Assembly: GCA_932222125.1 (NCBI GenBank)
Contig: CAKNZJ010000282.1
Span: forward strand, 1 to 64,000
Length of the DNA stretch: 64,000 nt
Source of the DNA: an uncultured Clostridia bacterium
Lineage (GTDB): Bacteria; Bacillota; Clostridia; Oscillospirales; Oscillospiraceae
Direction of reading: 5' to 3'
Shown: piece after piece, positions 43,294 to 52,044 of the stretch
Layout: each line of letters starts with the position of its first letter
Numbering within the stretch: position 1 is the stretch's first letter
Notes under the pieces: generated by a model
Seen by the model: only the letters and a program-made list of their open reading frames with translations
Told to the model about the DNA's origin: nothing
The model's database searches: none
Made by a program: the position numbers and the translations under genes

Positions 43294-44924
43294 GATTCAT
43301 CCTCCATCGTCATCATGAGCAGGCGACTCAAGCCATCCAGTGCATTGGGCCGGTGGGTAACCAAAATGGCAACACCGCCCAGCTGATGCAGGGCCTGTAG
43401 CACTGCCCGCTCCGTGCACTCGTCCAGGGCAGAGGTGCACTCGTCCAGCAACAGCACCGGGCGCTCCATCAACACCGCACGGGCAATGGCCAACCGTTGC
43501 AGCTGTCCCCTGGATAAACCGGCATTATTTTCCCCTACCGTTGTCTCCTCTCCGGCGGGCAGCTCCTCCACAAATCCAGCCTGAGCTATGTCTAGCGCCC
43601 ATTTTCTACGCGCCTTATCCGCCTCTGGAGCAACCAATAGCAGGTTATCCCGGATATTTCCTGAGAAAAGAGCATAGTCCTGGGGCACATAGGCAAACCA
43701 GCTTCGGGTCTCGTCTCCGCAGGGGAATGAACCCCGGTCAGTCTCCACATAGACCCGACCCTCCTCCGGTTGGTACAACCCCATGATCAACCGAAATATA
43801 GTGGTCTTTCCCCTGCCGGACACCCCAGTGAGGCAGGTCCAATCCCTTAAGGGAATGCGGGTGGTATAATGGGCCAGGGCAGGTGCCTCATCTCCAGGAT
43901 ACGTAAAGGTCACATCCTCAAAGACTACGGCCAAAAGCTCTGGCTGTACCTTCATTGGCAGGCCGCTTGGCACAGGATCATCCAGCATCAGCTCATTCAA
44001 CCGCTCCCCAGCCACATCAATGGTAGCCAGGTGGGTCCAAATGGAGGACAGGCCTATGGCGGGCCCACGAAACAGGGACAACAGCTGGAGCATAGCAGTC
44101 AGGCTGCCGTAACTCAGCTTACCTTGGGACACCTGGTAGATTCCCCACAACAAGAGCCCTCCTGTCCCCAACTGAGACGTCATGGACAACAGGCTATGGC
44201 CTCCAATGGAAACCATCCGCCGGCGGTGCTTGGCCTTTAGGCTCTGCTCCATCCGCACGGAAAACCGCCGCTGATCCTCCTCCTCCACACCCAGGGCCTG
44301 AATCAACTCTAGCCGGCCCACACTTTCCTGAAAATGGATCATGGCCTCTTCTTCGCTCTGGCGCACCTCCCGCTGGCGTCTTTTGATCACTGGACGCAGG
44401 CATGCGGCGCCCGCGCCCACCAAAGCCGCTGCCACCATTAAAAAACCGGCAACCGGACGGTATAGCATCAGCACGGCACCAAAGGAAGCTGCCAATCGGC
44501 TAAGTTGCCCACATATATTGGGGATGGTACCGGTCAATCCGGCACATATCGTATGCACATCCTCCATACTCCGGTTCAGCAGCATCCCGCTGTGGCTACC
44601 TTGCAGCAGGTTCCCGCCAGCTTGCTCCGCCGACCTGAGCAGGTCTTGCCGAAGTTGGGCCGCCATGCGATCCGCACTGATTCCAGCTTGCCAAGACAGA
44701 AATGCCTTGAGTAAAACCATAGACACCAACACGGTCAATAGCCCTATCCCCAGCGGGAGAAAACGGGGTGATTGGGTCAGCCCCGCATCCACCACATAGC
44801 TTGTGAGAACGGCCATCCCCACCGACAGCAGGGACTGAACTAACGCTCCCACACATAGAATGATCAGCGGCCAACGAAAGGCCCTTACCCTATTTTTCAG
44901 CGGCTTTATGTTCCAAAATCGCAT
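43290..44924 (-). CDS. ABC exporter, fused membrane and ATPase domains
   Basis: A 544-residue half-transporter that should work as a homodimer. Residues about 15-290 form the six-helix exporter domain and about 325-540 the ATPase. Walker A is GVSGRGKTT, the signature is LSRGQLQRLAIARA (Arg in place of the usual second Gly) and Walker B is VLLLDECTSALDE. It lacks the N-terminal C39 peptidase of bacteriocin exporters. Its neighbours (S24/S26 peptidase, HprK-like kinase, PqqD) resemble peptide-export loci, but the polysaccharide genes leave lipid or glycan export equally possible. Its start overlaps the SLH gene stop as TAATG. Confidence 0.88.
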   Translation of the reverse strand: MRFWNIKPLKNRVRAFRWPLIILCVGALVQSLLSVGMAVLTSYVVDAGLTQSPRFLPLGIGLLTVLVSMVLLKAFLSWQAGISADRMAAQLRQDLLRSAEQAGGNLLQGSHSGMLLNRSMEDVHTICAGLTGTIPNICGQLSRLAASFGAVLMLYRPVAGFLMVAAALVGAGAACLRPVIKRRQREVRQSEEEAMIHFQESVGRLELIQALGVEEEDQRRFSVRMEQSLKAKHRRRMVSIGGHSLLSMTSQLGTGGLLLWGIYQVSQGKLSYGSLTAMLQLLSLFRGPAIGLSSIWTHLATIDVAGERLNELMLDDPVPSGLPMKVQPELLAVVFEDVTFTYPGDEAPALAHYTTRIPLRDWTCLTGVSGRGKTTIFRLIMGLYQPEEGRVYVETDRGSFPCGDETRSWFAYVPQDYALFSGNIRDNLLLVAPEADKARRKWALDIAQAGFVEELPAGEETTVGENNAGLSRGQLQRLAIARAVLMERPVLLLDECTSALDECTERAVLQALHQLGGVAILVTHRPNALDGLSRLLMMTMEDES

Positions 44925-46099
44925 TAGGGTACCGGCTTAATCTCTATCTCCATATCACTGCCAGGATCTGGGGTGGGCTTTGGCGTTGGTGTGGGTGTGG
45001 GCGTGGGTGTGGGCGTGGGTGTGGGCGTGGGTGTGGGCGTGGGTGTGGGCGTGGGTGTGGGGGCCGGCTGGTTTGGGCCAGTCTGGATTATGGTGCCAGG
45101 GGCAGCGGCATGGCCATTCACTACCACATTTTGAGCATTTGCTCCCACAGTCACATTCATATTTTGAGGCAGCCCGCTCACAGAGACATCGCTTCCGGTG
45201 ATGGTAACCGTGTCCACCTTGGCAAGTTCATCAAATCTCACCGTCGCTCCATTGCCGGATACCGTCATATCCCCCACCTGACTGCTTTTAACAATGTTGA
45301 CCTGAGTGGTGGAGCCGCTCTGTACCAGAGTGCGGTCAGTCACTGTCACATTTTCTAGGGTTACATTGCCCCCCGCAGCCCCCTGGGCAATGATTAGATC
45401 ACCCTGGACGGACACATTCTGAAAAATGACACCGGGCGCGGCCACCACCGTATTGCCGGACAGCGTACCAGAATAGGTCCCAGCCTTATTATAGTAGTTG
45501 GTAATTGCCCGATCTAATATAGTTAGCAGCTCCCCCCGGGTGATGGAGTTCAGGGGATAGAAGTTGCCATCGGGCGCACCCACGATGTACCCCTTTTGGG
45601 TCATGGCGGACACGGCAGGTCTGGCCCAAGAGTGGATATTAGCTTGGTCGGTAAAGTCCAAGGCCGCCTCACTGCCAGCCAATTGGAGTGTCCGGGCCAA
45701 CATTACCGCAGCATCCTCTCGGGAGATAGGGGCCTGGGGATGAACATTCTTCCCATCTCCCTCCATAATTCCAGCGGCCTTGGCCCGTAAAATGGCATCG
45801 GCATACCACTCCCCACCGTTCAAATCGGCAAAGGTGTTGGCCGCCCTTGTCGTCCATCCAAAAACCCGCTGCAAAATAGCAGCCATCTGTCCCCGCGTGA
45901 CGAGATCATTGGGATGGAACGAGCCATCGCTATATCCGTTTACCACTCCGTAGTTGCTCCACCGGACAATGGCGGGCTCTGCCCAATGGCCTGGGACATC
46001 AGGAAACTCCATTGCTTTGCTGATTGGAGCCAGCATAACAGTCAGCAAAGCCATTGCAAGCACACTGCATAGTATCGTCTTCCATCGTTTCACACTCAT
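44924..46099 (-). CDS. secreted SLH protein with Pro-Thr repeat tail
   Basis: A 391-residue secreted protein. The signal peptide is about residues 1-29. Three SLH repeats follow directly (about 30-205), so the anchor is N-terminal. A beta-helix-like stretch (about 215-340; [22 protein letters not shown] and similar turns) comes next. A Pro-Thr-Pro-Thr linker of about 30 residues and a short acidic end (ending EIEIKPVP) finish it. The linker would span or extend from the wall. It lies between the exporter and the S24/S26 peptidase, and may be a substrate or partner of one of them. Start by ATG with GGAGG upstream. Confidence 0.85.
   Translation of the reverse strand: MSVKRWKTILCSVLAMALLTVMLAPISKAMEFPDVPGHWAEPAIVRWSNYGVVNGYSDGSFHPNDLVTRGQMAAILQRVFGWTTRAANTFADLNGGEWYADAILRAKAAGIMEGDGKNVHPQAPISREDAAVMLARTLQLAGSEAALDFTDQANIHSWARPAVSAMTQKGYIVGAPDGNFYPLNSITRGELLTILDRAITNYYNKAGTYSGTLSGNTVVAAPGVIFQNVSVQGDLIIAQGAAGGNVTLENVTVTDRTLVQSGSTTQVNIVKSSQVGDMTVSGNGATVRFDELAKVDTVTITGSDVSVSGLPQNMNVTVGANAQNVVVNGHAAAPGTIIQTGPNQPAPTPTPTPTPTPTPTPTPTPTPTPTPTPKPTPDPGSDMEIEIKPVP
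44983..45060 (+). repeat. 12-bp tandem repeat encoding the Pro-Thr linker
   Basis: The unit GCGTGGGTGTGG occurs as five exact copies from 45001, preceded by an 18-nt degenerate copy. On the minus strand each unit encodes Pro-Thr-Pro-Thr. Identical synonymous codons in all copies point to recent slippage and likely length variation between strains. Confidence 0.92.
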
Positions 46100-46126
46100 T
46101 TCCTCCTGTCAAGTTTTATGGATTAG

Positions 46127-46654
46127 CTAATCTTTTGCCTGATCTATCATTCCACTGCGATGGCCATCACAGCAGGAATGTCGATATCTCTGACATTTGA
46201 TCCAATGCCGCAAGCGGCCCAAACGCCGCCGCAGCGCCAGAATAGGCTTGCGAATGGGAAACACTCCCACCCATAACCAGACATATAACCGGTAACCCAG
46301 ATGATCTACCGTATACCACTTTCCTTTACGGCAAAAGGCAGATACCACAGCCAATGCCTGATTGGGATGCACTGCCTCTTTCTCCCACTGATTGTCCCCG
46401 CTGCACCACAGGTTCCCATTCTGTTCTTCCCTCACCACCCGGTGAAGAATGTACTGTCCACTCTCACGGCGGTAGAGCAGCACATCCCCGCTACGAGGTG
46501 ACCGTTCCAACTGTTCCAGCCGCACCAAATCCTTTCCGTGCCGAAGCATCGGTAGCATACTTATCCCAGTCACAGCCAGTGTGGCACAGCCATGCTCCAG
46601 TTGAAGAAATAGCAGCTCCACCAGATTTTCCATAGAGATGGTCTGGGTACGCAC
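46127..46654 (-). CDS. S24/S26-family (signal peptidase-like) protein
   Basis: A 175-residue protein. The nucleophile serine lies in VTGISMLPMLRHGKDLVRL near residue 32, the typical S-M-x-P-x-x of S26/S24 peptidases. YILHRVVRE near 70 supplies a histidine in the position used by ER-type (SipW-like) signal peptidases in place of lysine, and WCSGDNQ completes the fold. A moderately hydrophobic stretch (about 118-135) is the only possible membrane contact. Such proteins recur beside HprK-like, PqqD-like and nucleotidyltransferase genes in peptide-modification loci. Its substrate here could be the neighbouring SLH protein or an unseen peptide. It follows the HprK-like gene after 12 nt. Confidence 0.8.
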   Translation of the reverse strand: MRTQTISMENLVELLFLQLEHGCATLAVTGISMLPMLRHGKDLVRLEQLERSPRSGDVLLYRRESGQYILHRVVREEQNGNLWCSGDNQWEKEAVHPNQALAVVSAFCRKGKWYTVDHLGYRLYVWLWVGVFPIRKPILALRRRLGRLRHWIKCQRYRHSCCDGHRSGMIDQAKD

Positions 46655-46666
46655 GAGAGTCTCCTT

Positions 46667-47368
46667 TCACCGGTGCAGGGAGGTCATAACCGCCCAGGCA
46701 AGATGTGCTTCATCATCGCTGTTACAGCAGTCAATTCGGTACATAGGCACCTCCCGCAACAGCTGGTCTGCCAGTTCGAGCATTCGCTCAGTTCGTGTTT
46801 GGTTCATCGCTATTTTGGACTGGCTCATCAGTAGAGGCAGGGCTTGATTGGGGGAAATCGGTTCTATTCCGCTCTCCTTACTCCGGAAGATGAAGCCAAT
46901 TCCCCCTACTGGCACTCCCTTTGGCCGGCTCAAATCCCGTTTACCCGACCAGGGGGTGCCATAGGCATACCAGCCCTGATCCATTCTGCGCAGCGCAGGC
47001 TTGTCGTCATTGAGATATTCCGCTCCAAACAGGCGTACCCACCGCTCCGTATGGGTTGATTTCCCTGTTCCGCTGGGTGCGGAAAATAGATAGGCCCGCT
47101 CTTCCAAGCAAACAGCGGAAGCGTGAAGCTGGAACCCATTGAAGTCCAGCAGTTTGACCGCAAAGTCTGCCCCCGTCCCCAAATATTCCGCTACCTCCTC
47201 AGACTCCTGCCGCAGCTGCGGATTTCTCTCCAGCAACATGTCTATATTACAGCCCACACTGAGGTCAGGAGGACCAGATCCTTCTGGAGCGGCATAGGCC
47301 ATTGCCTGTTTGGCTGTGCGCCCTTCCACACTCATTTCAACAGTTAGCCCCGCAATTTGATAAAGCAT
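46667..47368 (-). CDS. HprK-like P-loop kinase
   Basis: A 233-residue protein related to the C-terminal kinase domain of HPr kinase. The P-loop SAPSGTGKSTHTERW has its lysine near residue 103, and YLNDDKPALRR near 125 fits the acidic motif. GTPWSGKRDLSRPKGVPVGGI is typical of the HprK-like proteins of peptide-modification clusters rather than of true HprK, which has an N-terminal domain that is missing here. It probably phosphorylates a small molecule or peptide. The chosen start (LYQIAGL) matches the usual family N-terminus, but its ribosome site is weak (AGGGA, 12 nt away), and in-frame starts up to 78 nt upstream cannot be excluded. Confidence 0.8.
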   Translation of the reverse strand: MLYQIAGLTVEMSVEGRTAKQAMAYAAPEGSGPPDLSVGCNIDMLLERNPQLRQESEEVAEYLGTGADFAVKLLDFNGFQLHASAVCLEERAYLFSAPSGTGKSTHTERWVRLFGAEYLNDDKPALRRMDQGWYAYGTPWSGKRDLSRPKGVPVGGIGFIFRSKESGIEPISPNQALPLLMSQSKIAMNQTRTERMLELADQLLREVPMYRIDCCNSDDEAHLAWAVMTSLHR

Positions 47369-47520
47369 TTTCTCAACATCCCTTGACCATCCACTCTTAC
47401 CATGGCGGCCTCTCACCATACCTGATTTGCTCGATCCGGCCCCCACTCCTTCTGCCTCATAGGTTCTGCTCTCAGCAGCGAGGGGGCCCTTAAACTCCCA
47501 AGGCGGCTCCGCTCAACTAT

Positions 47521-47793
47521 TTACGATTCCGCCTCCAAAGCGCCTGCCCTACGCAGACAAGACAGAAATTTTTCCACATCTTCCGACGCCTGGGCGGGTT
47601 CCACCTCAAACTGGTCACAGAGGGCTTTGGTCAAACTTTCCACGCTCTGTTCCCCTTCCAGCAGCTCCCACAGCAAGATACCTGTGGAGTTTACGGTTAG
47701 CATCCCCGGGAAGCTTACAGCAGCCGTGCCCACAGGAACAATCACATCACTGCCAGCTACATGACGCAAAATATAGTTTTTATCCCGTTTCAT
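47521..47793 (-). CDS. PqqD-like peptide-binding protein
   Basis: A 90-residue protein with the PqqD/RiPP-recognition-element layout: three beta strands (YILRHVAGSDVIVPVG, AVSFPGMLTVNSTGILLWELL) and a helical pair starting VESLTKALCDQFEVEPAQASEDVEKFL. PqqD-like domains hold the leader of a substrate peptide for a partner enzyme. It overlaps the upstream CpsB-like gene by four bases (ATGA). The only sizeable gap in this part of the operon follows it, 152 nt before the HprK-like start. I searched that gap for a precursor ORF and found only a 15-codon frame of no evident merit. Confidence 0.85.
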   Translation of the reverse strand: MKRDKNYILRHVAGSDVIVPVGTAAVSFPGMLTVNSTGILLWELLEGEQSVESLTKALCDQFEVEPAQASEDVEKFLSCLRRAGALEAES

Positions 47794-48482
47794 ACTCCCC
47801 CCTCCCCTATCGGGCTCCAGCCCGTCAGGGCGTTCAGATCACTTGGATCAAGCTTTTTTTGCAGCCACTCTATGGCCAGACCCATATTAGGAGGCCGGTG
47901 AACCATATTGTGGGTATCGGATCCCAAATGCCACTCCCCCCGGCTCAACATGGACGCTCCCTTGCTCCGAGTCAGATTTTTCAACAGGAAGCCCGCATTC
48001 ATCTGCATAGGCAGACCCATGGACATCACTTCCTTCACCTGGCTCTTATTTTGAATGGACAGGTACCGCTCCAGATGGGCCAAAATCGGGGTCAGTCCTG
48101 ATATGCAGGACAACTCATACAGCTGATCCTGCAATCGAGATGGCCAGGGATCCCAGGGCAATTCCAATAAAAAATAACCGCTCTCTCCCAATCTAAGCTG
48201 CTCCAGGGAGTTGTATTGCGCAATAGTGGGAAACCAAGCCACTTCCGCCCCTAACATCAATTCCGGCCCATCGTCGGACAAATGGGGCCGCAGTTTCTCT
48301 AACGCCTGCGCCCGTCTGGCCAAAAATTCCTGGGCACTCTCCTCAGACCGGTAGAAGTGAGGCGTCAGCACCACCAGATCCACTCCCTGGGCCCTCTCTG
48401 CGGCCAACATGGCCAAACTCTCATCCACGCTTTTGCTTCCATCATCCATTGCGGGCAAAATATGTGTATGCAAATCTGTCAT
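47790..48482 (-). CDS. CpsB/CapC-type protein tyrosine phosphatase
   Basis: A 230-residue PHP-fold phosphatase. The metal ligands appear as TDLHTHILPAMDDG (residues 2-15), LTPHF near 40, LGAEV near 77, LAHLERY near 137 and GSDTHN near 190. It reverses autophosphorylation of the adjacent BY-kinase and so tunes capsule length. Overlaps of four bases on both sides (with the kinase upstream and the PqqD-like gene downstream) tie it into the operon. Confidence 0.93.
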   Translation of the reverse strand: MTDLHTHILPAMDDGSKSVDESLAMLAAERAQGVDLVVLTPHFYRSEESAQEFLARRAQALEKLRPHLSDDGPELMLGAEVAWFPTIAQYNSLEQLRLGESGYFLLELPWDPWPSRLQDQLYELSCISGLTPILAHLERYLSIQNKSQVKEVMSMGLPMQMNAGFLLKNLTRSKGASMLSRGEWHLGSDTHNMVHRPPNMGLAIEWLQKKLDPSDLNALTGWSPIGEGGV

Positions 48483-49327
48483 GAGTTATCTCCAGTGCGG
48501 CCCTGGCTCTCCTGCTTCCTTTCCTGAAGTTCTTTGCCATCGCCATGAGTCCTCCGCGCTGCCCGGGTGTAGGCCTCGTACTTGCTATAGCCGTACCGGT
48601 ATTTCGTATGACCTCCATATCCTGCACCGCTCTCAGAATGCGAGGCATTGAGGATAAAGCCCAGCAGATTTGCCCCGGCAAGTTCCAGCTGGTTGATCCC
48701 CCGCATGACCATATCCTTCTCAGCCACCTTCTCCCGCACCACAAAGAGCACTCCATCCAACATATTAGATAGTACGCAGGCGTCTGTCACCATGTCCACA
48801 GGCGGCGTATCTATAAAGATATAGTCATAATCCTTGCTGGCCCGTGCCAAAAACCGTTCCATCTGGATATGTCCCAGCAGTTCTGACGGATTAGGCGGGA
48901 TATCGCCGGAAAACAGCACATCCAAGTTGCGGAATATCTCCTTGTGAATAGCCTCTTCCTCTGTGCAAAGGTTGGCCAATACGTTTGACAGGCCAGGAGA
49001 TACCTTATGCCGTAGCAGTCTACCCTGGTTGGGGCGGCGCAGGTCTGCATCAACCAACAAGGTGTGCTGACCTGACTCCGCAAAGGAGATCGCCAAGTTC
49101 AGCGTCGTGATGCTCTTTCCCTCGCTGGCATATGCGCTTGTGACACATACCTTGCGGCACCCTCCAGTTGTAGGCAGGGAAAAGCGGATATTTGTCCGCA
49201 GCGTCTTATACGCCTCCTTGGTATAAAAATTAGTTTTTTTGCTCAGGATATGGAGCCTGTCCTGTTCATTCCGACTGCTCTCATCCCGTCTTTCTCTCTC
49301 TACCCGTTTTCTTTTCCAAATTCTCAT
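48479..49327 (-). CDS. CpsD-type polysaccharide biosynthesis tyrosine autokinase
   Basis: A 282-residue cytosolic BY-kinase. Walker A/A' is TSAYASEGKSITTLNLAISFA near residue 65, followed by LLVDADLRRPNQGRLL and Walker B YIFIDTPPVDM near 170. The C-terminus (about 236-260) is tyrosine-rich, with seven tyrosines in about 20 residues (YGGHTKYRYGYSKYEAY), the autophosphorylation cluster. It needs the CpsC partner for activation and is dephosphorylated by CpsB. Its gene follows cpsC by 21 nt and overlaps cpsB. Confidence 0.93.
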   Translation of the reverse strand: MRIWKRKRVERERRDESSRNEQDRLHILSKKTNFYTKEAYKTLRTNIRFSLPTTGGCRKVCVTSAYASEGKSITTLNLAISFAESGQHTLLVDADLRRPNQGRLLRHKVSPGLSNVLANLCTEEEAIHKEIFRNLDVLFSGDIPPNPSELLGHIQMERFLARASKDYDYIFIDTPPVDMVTDACVLSNMLDGVLFVVREKVAEKDMVMRGINQLELAGANLLGFILNASHSESGAGYGGHTKYRYGYSKYEAYTRAARRTHGDGKELQERKQESQGRTGDNS

Positions 49328-49348
49328 GCCGAGTAGCCACCCCTTTCA

Positions 49349-50104
49349 TTACTCCGCCGTTGCGTAAGCATAGGGATTCCCATACCTGTTATACTTGCCG
49401 TACTTTTTCCGCTTTCCCTTATTTATATCCTCAAAATCGGGAATGGCTCCTAATATCGGCAATGTAAACAGCGCCTCCAGATCCTCCTGACTCTTGATCC
49501 GCTTATCAAGGAAAGCCACTAACAGAATCCCAATTACCGCCACCCCGGCGCCGATCCCGGCACCCTGTATCGTCTTTCCTCTATAATCGGGAGAAAAGCT
49601 GCTTGTAGGCACCCTGGCATAATCTACAATTTTGGTGGAACTGCCCTCCAAAAAATTGCTGATCTCCTGGGGCGCTATTTCTGCCACCGCATTGGCAATT
49701 TTCGCTGCCATCTCAGGGTCCTTGTGGGTGATATGGATTTGAAAAATCTCACTACCATTCAATGAACTGGCTGTCATCATTGTCCGAATAGCTTCCGCAG
49801 ATATATCCAGGTTGCCTTCCTCTACCACTTTTTCCAATACGTTGTAACTTCTAATCATGTTAAGATAGGTGAGCACCAACCTCTGAGCGGCATAAATGGA
49901 ATTCACATCCACATATATGCTCTGGCTCTGAGGAGCATTGTTGACGTAGACAGACACACTGGCCCGATACAAGGGCGTGACAAAGTTGGCGGTATAGACA
50001 AGAGCTATTCCCGCCGCAGCTATGGCGCACAGCACCACCACCCATGCCCTGCGCCATAGAGCCAGAATCAGAGCCTTTACATCGATTTCCATGAAGCTTT
50101 GCAT
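49349..50104 (-). CDS. CpsC/Wzz-type chain-length and kinase-activator protein
   Basis: A 251-residue membrane protein. An N-terminal helix (about 18-42) and a second helix (about 177-197) flank an extracytoplasmic Wzz domain. The cytoplasmic tail activates the CpsD kinase. The tail is longer than needed for that contact and ends in a second tyrosine-rich segment (KKYGKYNRYGNPYAYATAE), resembling the CpsD cluster. The start is an ATG with GGGGGA upstream; it overlaps the preceding gene by 28 nt, and an alternative ATG four codons in lacks a ribosome site. Confidence 0.9.
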   Translation of the reverse strand: MQSFMEIDVKALILALWRRAWVVVLCAIAAAGIALVYTANFVTPLYRASVSVYVNNAPQSQSIYVDVNSIYAAQRLVLTYLNMIRSYNVLEKVVEEGNLDISAEAIRTMMTASSLNGSEIFQIHITHKDPEMAAKIANAVAEIAPQEISNFLEGSSTKIVDYARVPTSSFSPDYRGKTIQGAGIGAGVAVIGILLVAFLDKRIKSQEDLEALFTLPILGAIPDFEDINKGKRKKYGKYNRYGNPYAYATAE

Positions 50105-51996
50105 GTTATTTCCCCCTGTACCTGTTGCACATCTTCAAACTGCCCCTCCGGGGCCTGATCATCCGATGGATGATAGGTAGGCACCAGCTTTCGGAGCCAA
50201 TTCAGACTAGCCGCACGGTTACCCCACTGGACTGCCGTATTGAGATGCCCTAACTCTGTCCAAAATTGAGTTGGGTCGATTTTGATCGGGGCTGCCACAA
50301 ATATCTTTTCATGCCCGGTGCTCCCAATCCCCTCTTCGCTGAGCAACAGCTCCTCAAAAAGCTTTTCCCCTGGGCGCAGCCCAGTATACACAATGTCGAT
50401 ATCCTCTCCCGGCTCCAAGTCAGCCAGATGGATCATATTCTTGGCCAAATCTTCAATGCGCACGGGCTGTCCCATGTCCAATATGAAAATCTCTCCACCC
50501 CGTGCCATACTGCCTGCGGTTAGCACCAGACGCACCGCCTCCGGGATGGTCATAAAATACCGGATGATATCCGGATGGGTTATGGTCACTGGCCCCCCTT
50601 CCGCAATCTGCTTAGAGAACAGTGGCACTACCGAACCGTTGGAACCCAGTACATTGCCGAATCTAACCGCTACAAATTCTGTTTCGCTTTTGGCGTTCAT
50701 AGCCTGGATCAGCAGCTCGCAGCAACGCTTTGTGGCCCCCATAACGCTTGTGGGGTTCACCGCCTTATCGGTGGAAATTAGCACAAATCGTTTTACCCTA
50801 TATTTCTCGGACAGCTCCGCTACCGTTTGGGTGCCGAACACATTGTTATGGATGGCTTCCTCGGGTACGGTTTCCATCAAGGGAACATGTTTATGGGCAG
50901 CAGCGTGGAACACCAGCTCCGGTTGGTGGTTGCGAAATACTCTCTCCATCTGCATCCTGTCACAGACGGACAAAATCTCTACCGACAGGTTTAATCGGTC
51001 ACCATAACTGCGGTACAGCTCCTGCTGTATCTCATAGGCCCCATTTTCATAGATGTCTACAATAACCAGCTGTTCGGGGAACATCCCCGCAATCTGGCGG
51101 CACAACTCCCCGCCAATGGAGCCGCCGCCCCCGGTGACCAACACCCGCCGGCCATGCACCAGCTCTGTAGCAGCCTTGTTATCCAGCAGCACCAAATCCC
51201 GCCCCAGCAGGTTATTGATATCCACATGAAGCAGCCGCTCTGAAGCCCCTTTCCCCAACCGTCGCAGCTCTTGGGGGCTGGGGGCCATCATAACCCGTTT
51301 CCCGGTGGACGTGCACAACCGCAGCAACTGGCGTCGCCTCTCGTCCTCAATCCTGGAGATGGCAAAAATGATGGTTTCCACATCCAACTGTTCCACAAAG
51401 CGGGCCAATTCATCAATTGGCCCATAGACCCTTACATTGGACAGCCTCCGTCCCTGTTTGGCAGGGTCATCATCCAACACCCCCACCAGATTGTAGATTC
51501 TCCTTTCGCTGCGCTTCATGTCCTCCAGCAGAATGCGGGCACTCTCTCCCGCCCCCACAATCAGCGTGCGCACGCCTGCGCCCCTTCCTGCGCCGTGGTT
51601 TTCCCTGCTCCAGTTCACCAACAGTCCATAGACCATTCGGGAGCTAACCATGAGCGTTGCAGTACAGAGAAAAGCTACCATGCTAAAACGCACATTAGGC
51701 CAGTGAAATAACAGATTAGCCGCCAGACAAGCTAAAAGATATACGATCACCTCACACTCAATGCATTTGAGAACCTGCCGTATCCCGGCATAGCGCCAGA
51801 TGATCTGGTACATTCTCAAAAATTGATACACAATGATATGCCCAGCAATGATCACCACCGTCAGGGCCACGATGTGGGGCGGACTATCCGACAAAGTGTC
51901 TGTTGTCAATAGGACCGCCGCCAGCACCCCCATACCCCAGATGAGCACATCAATCATCTGTAATATAAATCCTCTGTGCCTTTGCATGAACTCCAT
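50077..51996 (-). CDS. CapD/FlaA1-type UDP-sugar 4,6-dehydratase
   Basis: A 639-residue membrane enzyme. Four helices (about 1-125) precede a CoA-binding-like domain (TLIVGAGESARILLEDM near 147). The SDR catalytic domain (VTGGGGSIGGELCRQI near 287) holds the LISTDKAVNPTSVMGATKRC segment near 400. Family members such as PglF and WbpM dehydrate UDP-GlcNAc to a 4-keto-6-deoxy sugar. With the aminotransferase two genes upstream it would make a UDP-4-amino-4,6-dideoxy sugar. The bacillosamine acetyltransferase (PglD) is not in view. Confidence 0.93.
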   Translation of the reverse strand: MEFMQRHRGFILQMIDVLIWGMGVLAAVLLTTDTLSDSPPHIVALTVVIIAGHIIVYQFLRMYQIIWRYAGIRQVLKCIECEVIVYLLACLAANLLFHWPNVRFSMVAFLCTATLMVSSRMVYGLLVNWSRENHGAGRGAGVRTLIVGAGESARILLEDMKRSERRIYNLVGVLDDDPAKQGRRLSNVRVYGPIDELARFVEQLDVETIIFAISRIEDERRRQLLRLCTSTGKRVMMAPSPQELRRLGKGASERLLHVDINNLLGRDLVLLDNKAATELVHGRRVLVTGGGGSIGGELCRQIAGMFPEQLVIVDIYENGAYEIQQELYRSYGDRLNLSVEILSVCDRMQMERVFRNHQPELVFHAAAHKHVPLMETVPEEAIHNNVFGTQTVAELSEKYRVKRFVLISTDKAVNPTSVMGATKRCCELLIQAMNAKSETEFVAVRFGNVLGSNGSVVPLFSKQIAEGGPVTITHPDIIRYFMTIPEAVRLVLTAGSMARGGEIFILDMGQPVRIEDLAKNMIHLADLEPGEDIDIVYTGLRPGEKLFEELLLSEEGIGSTGHEKIFVAAPIKIDPTQFWTELGHLNTAVQWGNRAASLNWLRKLVPTYHPSDDQAPEGQFEDVQQVQGEITCKASWKSM

Positions 51997-52044
51997 CTGT
52001 TATCTCTCCAATATCTCTTTCACCGGCAATGTTCCCCGGTACAG

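Noticed and set aside
47410..47460. 15-codon ORF between the PqqD-like and HprK-like genes as a precursor peptide
   Set aside because: It has no convincing ribosome site and lacks any leader-core pattern. It also overlaps a possible upstream extension of the kinase frame. Too short to support.
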